From a bacterium (GTDB lineage: Bacteria > Babelota > Babeliae > Babelales > RVW-14): 64,000 bases of DNA. Within the stretch, counting starts at the first letter, position 1. Every line of letters starts with the position of its first letter. Shown piece by piece: positions 58,071 to 64,000 of this stretch. Position numbers and translations under genes: made by a program. The notes beneath the pieces are model-generated. The model had not been told where the DNA came from and ran no database searches. It saw only the letters and a program-made list of their open reading frames with translations. The stretch spans positions 372,001 through 436,000 of the forward strand of contig CP064957.1 in the NCBI GenBank assembly GCA_016699045.1, written 5' to 3'.

Positions 58071-58123
58071 ATATTATCAGTTAAAATATCGAATATCAAT
58101 AAGAATTTATCGAATTTCGATAA
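58071..58123 (-). promoter_or_regulatory. Promoter and operator of the DUF2975/XRE operon
   Basis: On the minus strand TTGATA (58099-58094) and TAATAT (58076-58071) are 17 bases apart. A TATCGAA half-site (58087-58093) lies in the spacer. A perfect 17-bp dyad TTATCGAA-T-TTCGATAA (58107-58123) sits just upstream, its matching half-site 21 bases (two helical turns) from the first. This arrangement suits repression by the co-transcribed XRE protein. Confidence 0.65.
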
Positions 58124-58202
58124 TTTTTTAATATAAAAAACAATTACAGAACATCAAACAAAAATTATTAAAAAAATTATTTTTCGACTAAATCGCAAAC
58201 TA

Positions 58203-58231
58203 TTGACTCGAATCAACAAAAAGACTAAAAA
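58203..58231 (+). promoter_or_regulatory. Promoter for the 58300 secreted-protein gene
   Basis: TTGACT (58203-58208) and TAAAAA (58226-58231) are separated by 17 bases, about 70 bases before the start. Confidence 0.5.
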
Positions 58232-58299
58232 TACTTGAAGCACGATCATACGATCATCTGAGGATATGCTTTATTGATTATTTAAAGAAAGGTATCCAC

Positions 58300-59247
58300 A
58301 TGCTTCTTATCGTTCCATTCTTTTTTATTGCCTTTCTCAGTATGCCACAGCTGCATTGCGCCGCCAACAAAGCAGAAAAGCCAGAAGATGGTAAAATAGC
58401 CATTCTGCACAACTTAAAAATTATTACCTATTTTTATAACCAATATGACAGACAAGAATCGCTTTTTAATGTAATTGTAACAATCAAACAATTTATGACA
58501 GACGAAGAAATGTCGTCAGCACTATTTCCAAAACTGGGGCTGGGACCTAGCTTTCGGCAACAAGAAATTGACGAACTTGATACATTAGCATCCTTTCAAC
58601 TGGATGGAGAAAAAAATCTTACTCCCCAAGAAACACCATCTTTTATTCAAGCTCTTACTATTCTCAAAGGAAGATTTTATTGCATAAACAGTGATCTTTC
58701 AGAATTAGGAACAATGAACCGTGGCGATCGAGCATGGACGCAAAGCGTAATCAACCAAATTATAGAGAACATTAATAATGTTCTTCAGAGTTACCAGTAC
58801 ACCAGCAAATATAAAAATGCTATCATTGAAAGCATAAAAACTTTGTGGAGATTTCATACATACGCTCAGTCACATCCAACATTGCTTAAGTTGTTTCAGC
58901 AAATCAATTATTTCATTCGTTGCATAGCAACACCTTTAGAGCTCCTGCCACGGTTAGGCTTAGGACCAAATTTTACCAGTCAAGAAATAGACCTGCCGAT
59001 CACTACGCCATTTGAAACTGATAATCAGGCATATACCAGCTTGATCAAGCAACTTAGAATCATCAAAAGAAATTTCTTACTCCTACAAAAAAAAGTCCGT
59101 TCATCAAAACATTATCTTTTGGCAGAGCAACAAAAAGATATCGAAAACCATATCGAAAATATACTAACATCAGTGAGCGAGATTCTTACTCAAAATGACC
59201 TAGCAATACTGAATGTACAATTGAGCAGCATGAACTTTAATTATTAG
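58300..59247 (+). CDS. Exported protein with two copies of a novel ~60-residue repeat
   Basis: This 315-residue helical protein has a signal peptide (MLLIVPFFFIAFLSMPQLHCAA). Two related units occur: LFPKLGLGPSFRQQEIDELD...FIQALTILKGRFYCINSDLSEL near residue 75, and LLPRLGLGPNFTSQEIDLPI...LIKQLRIIKRNFLLLQKKVRS near 220. A third copy is in the next gene. I recognise no family. AAAGAAAGG precedes the ATG at 58300. It is divergent from the DUF2975 operon and upstream of the mevalonate genes. Confidence 0.7.
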   Translation: MLLIVPFFFIAFLSMPQLHCAANKAEKPEDGKIAILHNLKIITYFYNQYDRQESLFNVIVTIKQFMTDEEMSSALFPKLGLGPSFRQQEIDELDTLASFQLDGEKNLTPQETPSFIQALTILKGRFYCINSDLSELGTMNRGDRAWTQSVINQIIENINNVLQSYQYTSKYKNAIIESIKTLWRFHTYAQSHPTLLKLFQQINYFIRCIATPLELLPRLGLGPNFTSQEIDLPITTPFETDNQAYTSLIKQLRIIKRNFLLLQKKVRSSKHYLLAEQQKDIENHIENILTSVSEILTQNDLAILNVQLSSMNFNY

Positions 59248-59351
59248 CAAGAACGCCACTCGAATTGAATAAATATTTTCAAAGTTTATAATCATAATCT
59301 GAAATCCTAACAATACCAACCCTCACCAAACTATTGATAGAAAGACAACAG

Positions 59352-59924
59352 ATGAATCGCATGATTTATATTTTATTGATCGCATTTTTCAGCATAAAAA
59401 CTCTTGTTGGAGCGGCAACAGAAACACATCAAAAAAAAGATTTTAAGACTACCATCTCGCTCAGCATGAAAACTATTCGCGATTTTGATTTAAATTGCCT
59501 TCCTAAGACCACAAATAAAATAATGGACTTATTTGTCAAAATTCAACTGTTTATTGAAGAAGCAGATATTCACGGAAACAAAAAGTTATTTAAAAAGCTC
59601 AACATGGGGACAAGTTTTTCCCAAGAAGATTTGGACGATATAGATCTCCTCCCTCAACAATTTGAAAAGGACGTTACTCCAAAAAACAAAGAAAGTTTTT
59701 TGTATTTCATTAAAGCAATAAAAATTATCAAAAATAATTTCCATCTTTTACAAAAAAATATATCTCTAGCAGATTTTTTATCCTCTACAGAAAAAGAATG
59801 GCTCAACGATCAGATTGCAGAAATTATAGGTTTAGCAGGCACCATCCTCTACGGGGCTGAATTAGGGCGGAGAGTAGCAATAATAAAGCTCAGATCCCAA
59901 CAACAAAGTTTCCCTGCATCATGA
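59352..59924 (+). CDS. Exported protein with one copy of the same novel repeat
   Basis: This 190-residue protein has a signal peptide (MNRMIYILLIAFFSIKTLVGAA) and one unit of the repeat found twice in the preceding gene: LFKKLNMGTSFSQEDLDDIDLLPQ...FLYFIKAIKIIKNNFHLLQKN. The ATG at 59352 is chosen over an in-frame TTG six codons earlier. Its stop overlaps the start of mvaD (ATGA), so it is translationally coupled to the mevalonate genes although a metabolic role is not evident. Confidence 0.68.
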   Translation: MNRMIYILLIAFFSIKTLVGAATETHQKKDFKTTISLSMKTIRDFDLNCLPKTTNKIMDLFVKIQLFIEEADIHGNKKLFKKLNMGTSFSQEDLDDIDLLPQQFEKDVTPKNKESFLYFIKAIKIIKNNFHLLQKNISLADFLSSTEKEWLNDQIAEIIGLAGTILYGAELGRRVAIIKLRSQQQSFPAS

Positions 59925-60895
59925 AAAAGAACACCGTGTCTGTAACGACCACCGCCAACATCGCTCTCATAAAATATTGGGGCAAGCGCGACGAACGGCT
60001 CATGCTGCCAGCCAAAAGTAGTCTTTCTGTGGGACTTTCAGCACTCACAACGACAACAGAATTTGAAACAGCAGAGCACGACAAGATCGTAACAACAGAG
60101 CACCACCAATCAAATTTTGAAAAAAAAATTATGAACTTTGTCAACGAGTTACGCCGTGATTACGGTATTACCCAACCAATCAAAATCACCACACACAATC
60201 ACTTTCCAACGGCAGCCGGCCTTGCTAGCAGCGCGAGTGGCTTTGCAGCTCTTACACTCGGTTTGAATAAATTATTTGATCTCAAACTCGGCAAGCAAGA
60301 ACTTTCTCAACGCGCACGCTTGGGCTCAGGCTCTGCCGCTCGCTCAGTCCTTGGTGGCTTTGTTGTGTGGCATAAAGGCACTCTTGCAAACGGAAACAAT
60401 TGCTTTGCCGAACAATTGTACGATGCCAACCATTGGCCAACATTACGCATTTTGGTGGTAGTCGTTGATGCATCAATAAAAAAAATGAGTTCACGAGACG
60501 GCATGCGCTTAACCGTTACCACCAGCCCATCATTTAACACCTGGTGCACAGAATCTGAAAAACGCATCAGTGCCATGCACCAAGCGATTGCAAAACGCGA
60601 TTTAGAACAGGTCGGGATGTTAGCAGAAGCTGACTGGCACGGAATGTATAAGTCCATGCGCGATACACAACCACCACTCGAGTATCTTTCAGGCGCATCG
60701 TGGGTAGTTATTAAAACGGTCCAGCGGCTGCGCGCTGCCGGCATACTCTGCTACTTTACCACCGACGCCGGCCCCAATGTTAAAATTTTGTGTGAAGAAC
60801 GCGATGCGGCAATTATCGAACAAACACTCATGGCATTAAACGAAGTAAACAACATTATCCGTAATCGCATTGCATGTGAGCCAATAATCACATGA
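59921..60895 (+). CDS. mvaD: Diphosphomevalonate decarboxylase
   Basis: The enzyme turns mevalonate 5-diphosphate into isopentenyl diphosphate with ATP, the last step of the mevalonate route. The N-terminal ANIALIKYWGKRDE is diagnostic. PTAAGLASSASGFAAL near residue 95 is the GHMP ATP loop, and RLGSGSAARSVLGGF follows with the conserved Arg and Ser. Length of 324 is typical. It overlaps both neighbours by four bases (ATGA at each end), forming a tight unit with phosphomevalonate kinase. Confidence 0.96.
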   Translation: MKKNTVSVTTTANIALIKYWGKRDERLMLPAKSSLSVGLSALTTTTEFETAEHDKIVTTEHHQSNFEKKIMNFVNELRRDYGITQPIKITTHNHFPTAAGLASSASGFAALTLGLNKLFDLKLGKQELSQRARLGSGSAARSVLGGFVVWHKGTLANGNNCFAEQLYDANHWPTLRILVVVVDASIKKMSSRDGMRLTVTTSPSFNTWCTESEKRISAMHQAIAKRDLEQVGMLAEADWHGMYKSMRDTQPPLEYLSGASWVVIKTVQRLRAAGILCYFTTDAGPNVKILCEERDAAIIEQTLMALNEVNNIIRNRIACEPIIT

Positions 60896-61968
60896 TTACC
60901 ATTCACACGCCCGGCAAACTGATGCTCGCGGGCGAATGGAGCGTTCTTGAACCAGATAATCGCTGCATCGTTCTTCCTATCAATCGTTTTGCAATCTGTC
61001 AGATTCAAGAAGCAACAGAATCAACACTATCAGCACCAACGCTGGGCATTGCCAATGCAATAATTACGTACGAAAATTATGCATACAAAATTGCATCGAA
61101 CGACTCACAACTTTTTATGGCACAAGCGGTACTCAACACCACATTGCGTTTTTTAAACGAACACAAGGTCACACTCAAAAAATTTAATCTCACCATCAAT
61201 ACCGACCAATTTTTTTATCATCAACAAAAACTCGGCTTTGGCAGCAGTGCTGCCGTGTGCGTTGGCATAACACGCGCGTTACTTACGTTGCATCAATTTA
61301 TTGCAGACGATCTTACTATTTTCAAACTAGCAACGCTGGCACATTATCACGCACAAAAAAAAATCGGCAGCGGGTTTGATATCGCTGCGTCAACGTACGC
61401 CCAGCCACTCAGCTACCAGCGCTTTGATGCCGCATGGCTTGCCACACAAAGAACCGATTCGATTAAAAAAATTATAGAACAACCATGGCCAGGGCTGATC
61501 ATCAAGCCAATCACACTGCCGCAAAAGTTTCATATGTGCGTCGGCTTCACCGGCGTAAGCGCTTCAACAACCACCCTTGCGCAGCGCATTTTACATTTTA
61601 AAAATGAGCATACCGAACAATACCAAAACTGGTGCACGACAACCAACAAAATTATTCTTGAACTAGAAACAGCTCTTGAAAATAATAAACAACAAACAAT
61701 TATTGATTTAATTAATCAACAACAAAAATCACTGCGAAATTTGTCAGATTTGTCTGACGCACAAATTGACATTCCCGTCATGAGTTCGCTTATTGCCGCG
61801 GCGCAAAAGCACGGCACTGGTGCCAAATTTTCTGGCGCTGGTGGAGGCGACTGCGTGATTGCAATCTGCTTTGAAAATAACCGCGAAAAAAACATCAATC
61901 ACGAGTGGGCGGCAATGGGTATTAAAATTATCAACACGGTAATTTTGAACCCTATGAAAAAAAATTAA
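60892..61968 (+). CDS. mvaK2: Phosphomevalonate kinase
   Basis: This GHMP kinase phosphorylates mevalonate 5-phosphate. It begins ITIHTPGKLMLAGEWSVLEP, typical of bacterial phosphomevalonate kinase. The ATP loop is KLGFGSSAAVCVGITRALL near residue 120, IGSGFDIAASTY follows near 160, and KFSGAGGGDCVIAICF near 310 is the third GHMP motif. Length of 358 fits. It overlaps mvaD, and mevalonate kinase lies on the opposite strand 1.1 kb away, so all three pathway enzymes are clustered here. Confidence 0.93.
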   Translation: MITIHTPGKLMLAGEWSVLEPDNRCIVLPINRFAICQIQEATESTLSAPTLGIANAIITYENYAYKIASNDSQLFMAQAVLNTTLRFLNEHKVTLKKFNLTINTDQFFYHQQKLGFGSSAAVCVGITRALLTLHQFIADDLTIFKLATLAHYHAQKKIGSGFDIAASTYAQPLSYQRFDAAWLATQRTDSIKKIIEQPWPGLIIKPITLPQKFHMCVGFTGVSASTTTLAQRILHFKNEHTEQYQNWCTTTNKIILELETALENNKQQTIIDLINQQQKSLRNLSDLSDAQIDIPVMSSLIAAAQKHGTGAKFSGAGGGDCVIAICFENNREKNINHEWAAMGIKIINTVILNPMKKN

Positions 61969-62377
61969 ATCTCTCTTAAAAAGTATCTACATTTACTTGA
62001 CCAGAGCAGTTTTTTGTATCTTTCCGTTCGTGCTGAGCCTGTCGAAGCATCTGAACGGGCTCTTTTTTGTCTGTCTGAAAAGCCGAGAAGAATCGAAGCC
62101 CACTTCTATCCCGCCATACTTCGACAAGCTCAGCACGAGCGGGATCATGATGCAAAAACAGAAAAATGTATGCAATCTTTTGGAATATACAAGTGTGGCC
62201 ATCGACGGTGAGTAAAGGGTCAATCATTTAATTTACAAAAATCATAATGATCGAAAGAGCGTTATATAAACAGAAAACGTACCCCTACTTTTCTAAATAA
62301 TATTCTTGGTGTAGCATAAAGAACGCTTGCTAGCCACCTGCCCTTATTTAATGTAATAATCAAACAAGGAGTTTTTC
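61969..62377. other. 409-base intergenic region with a REP-like palindromic repeat
   Basis: No gene is seen. It holds the inverted-repeat element at 62024-62143 and otherwise AT-rich sequence before the superoxide dismutase gene. I find no confident promoter, though AATAATATTCTT (about 62295) is AT-rich and could contain a -10 box. Short open frames inside it carry the RAEPVEA-type text produced by this repeat in any genome and are not genes. Confidence 0.6.
62024..62143. repeat. REP-like inverted repeat (TTCGACAGGCTCAGCACGAA type)
   Basis: The left arm (62024-62050) and right arm (62116-62143) are near-perfect complements over about 27 bases, with a 65-base interior. The arm sequence is the widespread interspersed element GCTGAGCCTGTCGAAG, often linked to REP-associated transposases. 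Only this one copy occurs in the window. Confidence 0.8.
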
Positions 62378-63127
62378 ATGTCATTATTTTTCTATTGCCT
62401 CGTTATCGTCATTTTTGGCGTGGGGGTACTTTTTTACGTTCGCAGCACACAAGAAACATCAATACAGAAAACAACCACACGCGCACTGCGCACGTTTGGC
62501 GATCTCAAATATCCGTTTTCACTGCCAGCACTGCTGTATACTTACAATGCTCTTGAGCCACACATCGACGAAGCAACCATGAATATTCATCACACCAAAC
62601 ATCATCAAGCGTACATCAACAGCTTGAATGAATGCCTTGAAAAACATCCAGAATTTCAAAGCAAGTCACTCGTTGATTTAATTGCTCACACCAAAACATT
62701 ACCAGAAAGTTTACTCAAGGTCGTTGAAAATCATGGTGGTGGACATGCCAATCATTCAATGTTTTGGCTGATTATGTCACCACAAGGCGGCGGACAACCT
62801 GAAGGCAAATTAGCACAAGCAATTGATAAGACATTTGGTTCTTTTGAAAATTTTAAGAAATTGTTTATTGAAGCAGCAAAAACACGTTTTGGCAGCGGTT
62901 GGGCATGGTTATGTGTTGATAGCGATAATAATTTGGTGATCACATCAACCGCCAATCAAGACAATCCCATGATGGATGGATTAATCCCTGTTCTTGGCTT
63001 GGACATATGGGAACATGCGTATTATTTAAAATACCAAAACAAACGCATTGATTATGTTAACACGTGGTGGAATGTAATCAACTGGCCTGTGGTTGCTGAG
63101 TATTTTGCAAAGGCATGCTCAAAGTAA
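62378..63127 (+). CDS. sodA: Membrane-anchored Fe/Mn superoxide dismutase
   Basis: An N-terminal helix (FFYCLVIVIFGVGVLFYV, residues 4-21) is followed by a complete Fe/Mn SOD domain from about residue 45. The metal ligands are present: His in MNIHHTKHHQAYI, His in HANHSMFW, and Asp and His in LDIWEHAYYL. MSPQGGGQP and NQDNPM suggest a Mn or cambialistic enzyme, but metal use cannot be settled by eye. The lack of a cleavage site suggests anchoring with the enzyme outside the cytoplasm, placed to meet external superoxide. Its 3' end overlaps mevalonate kinase by 50 bases on the opposite strand. Confidence 0.93.
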   Translation: MSLFFYCLVIVIFGVGVLFYVRSTQETSIQKTTTRALRTFGDLKYPFSLPALLYTYNALEPHIDEATMNIHHTKHHQAYINSLNECLEKHPEFQSKSLVDLIAHTKTLPESLLKVVENHGGGHANHSMFWLIMSPQGGGQPEGKLAQAIDKTFGSFENFKKLFIEAAKTRFGSGWAWLCVDSDNNLVITSTANQDNPMMDGLIPVLGLDIWEHAYYLKYQNKRIDYVNTWWNVINWPVVAEYFAKACSK

Positions 63128-64000
63128 CCGGCATCACAAAAAAATTTTGCGCTTGTAAAGCAGTAGCGACTTCGTGTTGCTGCTGCTTATTTTTTGTCAA
63201 CGCAACAAGCGCCCCGCCAGCACCAGCTCCCGTCACTTTAACACTCAGCGCGCCGGCAGTAAGAGTCTTTTTGATAATAGCTTCAAGGTCCGCATTTGAA
63301 ACACCAAGCTCTTTCAATAACTCATGATTCATGGTCATGCACATGCTCAATGCCGTAAGATTGCCTTGCTCAACAGCTTGCACACCCAACGAAAAAAGTT
63401 TCTCATAATCAGCACACAAGCGAGCAAAACATTCAGACCGCCTAGCACGATAACGTTGAACTGCAACCACTGCACCACTCGTTTGACTACGCATGCCACT
63501 GTCAATCACAACAAAGTGCAGGTCTGCTCGTGATCCAAAAAAATGTAGGTCTTTGCCTTTTTCAAAAATAAAAAAGCCACCAAACGTTGCTGCCGTGTTA
63601 TCAATCCCACTCGGGTTGCCGTGCGCTATTTTCTCAGCCTGCAAAGCAGCCATACTGATAGCATTATCATCAAGATTGAGATTACATGTTTTGTTGATAG
63701 CTCGCGCAGTTGCCACCGCAGCTGCCGCACTGGAACCGGTACCGCCCGACATTACCACTAAATCGCCCGACAACGTAACTTCAAGCGATTGCGTGATGCC
63801 CAAAAAATTGATTATCGCTGATAAAAAATGATTCAGTTTTTCAGCCGAACATTTCAATGAATTATCAGCAAAACAACGCTGGTCAACAACGCGCGACGGA
63901 CCACTAATAATTTTTGCAACCGCATGGGTTTGCTGCGGCAATGCAAATACAAGAGCTGGCAAGCCATACACAACAAAATGCTCACCAAACAAAATTATTT
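63078..64000 (-). CDS. mvk: Mevalonate kinase (5' end beyond the window)
   Basis: This GHMP kinase phosphorylates mevalonate. The frame is open to the right edge: the last bases read IILFGEHFVVYG, the conserved N-terminal motif, so only a few codons are missing. The ATP loop is VMSGGTGSSAAAAVATARAI, with KIAHGNPSGIDNTAATFGG (catalytic Asp region) and KVTGAGAGGALVAL near the end. It converges on sodA with a 50-base coding overlap. With mvaD and phosphomevalonate kinase nearby it completes the lower mevalonate pathway. Confidence 0.93.
   Translation of the reverse strand, partial: IILFGEHFVVYGLPALVFALPQQTHAVAKIISGPSRVVDQRCFADNSLKCSAEKLNHFLSAIINFLGITQSLEVTLSGDLVVMSGGTGSSAAAAVATARAINKTCNLNLDDNAISMAALQAEKIAHGNPSGIDNTAATFGGFFIFEKGKDLHFFGSRADLHFVVIDSGMRSQTSGAVVAVQRYRARRSECFARLCADYEKLFSLGVQAVEQGNLTALSMCMTMNHELLKELGVSNADLEAIIKKTLTAGALSVKVTGAGAGGALVALTKNKQQQHEVATALQAQNFFVMPVTLSMPLQNTQQPQAS

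Noticed and set aside
62024..62143. CRISPR-like repeat pair
   Set aside because: There are only two arms, and they are inverted, not direct, with no spacers or cas genes.
61997..62227. Short open frames in both directions over the REP-like element
   Set aside because: They arise from the repeat's own sequence (RAEPVEA-type text), lack ribosome binding sites and overlap each other on both strands.

Overview
The window looks like a compact, moderately AT-rich genome of a diderm bacterium with a host-associated or parasitic lifestyle. Diderm envelope genes are murJ, murG, a class A penicillin-binding protein, a LolD-type ATPase and two outer-membrane barrel proteins. Many further genes begin with a signal peptide: ankyrin, leucine-rich-repeat, fasciclin and WD40-like proteins, two alpha/beta hydrolases and several proteins I do not recognise. 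Mevalonate-pathway kinases replace any sign of the DXP pathway in this window. Together this resembles Candidatus Dependentiae (TM6/Babeliae). That placement is inference from gene content and was not tested by any search.

Layout. 1-1.4 kb: a secreted-protein gene split by a decayed IS5-type element. 1.6-6.6 kb (minus): FAS1 protein, an exported PLP aminotransferase, a frameshifted twin of it, a DedA-like membrane protein and glycyl-tRNA synthetase. 6.7-9.3 kb (minus): small secreted proteins and an ankyrin protein. 9.5-12.1 kb (plus): alaS with an apparent frameshift. 12.2-36.1 kb (minus): a long run of envelope and secreted genes, namely an LRR protein, a lipase-like hydrolase, PBP1A, a WD40-like protein, three giant paralogous secreted proteins sharing a C-terminal signature, two paralogous beta-barrels, murJ and lolD.

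36.3-47.6 kb (mostly plus): lon, an OPT transporter with a coupled Fic protein, two secreted proteins, an XRE/S24-like regulator that has lost its protease residues, and rpsF-rpsR-typA. 47.6-48.6 kb: an MNT-HEPN toxin-antitoxin pair bracketed by 85-bp direct repeats that include the end of typA. 48.6-55.2 kb: a frameshifted NhaC antiporter, a secreted protein, a DciA-like protein, a frameshifted TPR protein, murG, and a ParD/RelE-like toxin-antitoxin pair with a degenerate nucleotidyltransferase. 55.4-58.3 kb (minus): a MerR regulator with a textbook 19-bp-spacer promoter, a secreted ankyrin protein, and a DUF2975/XRE pair with an apparent autoregulatory operator. 58.3-64 kb: two secreted proteins sharing a new repeat unit, mvaD, phosphomevalonate kinase, a REP-like palindrome, a membrane-anchored superoxide dismutase, and mevalonate kinase convergent with it.

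Five loci (alaS, NhaC, TPR protein, aminotransferase twin, transposase) carry small indels that break the frame. Because alaS is normally essential, at least some of these are probably sequence errors. I found no tRNA, rRNA or CRISPR array.
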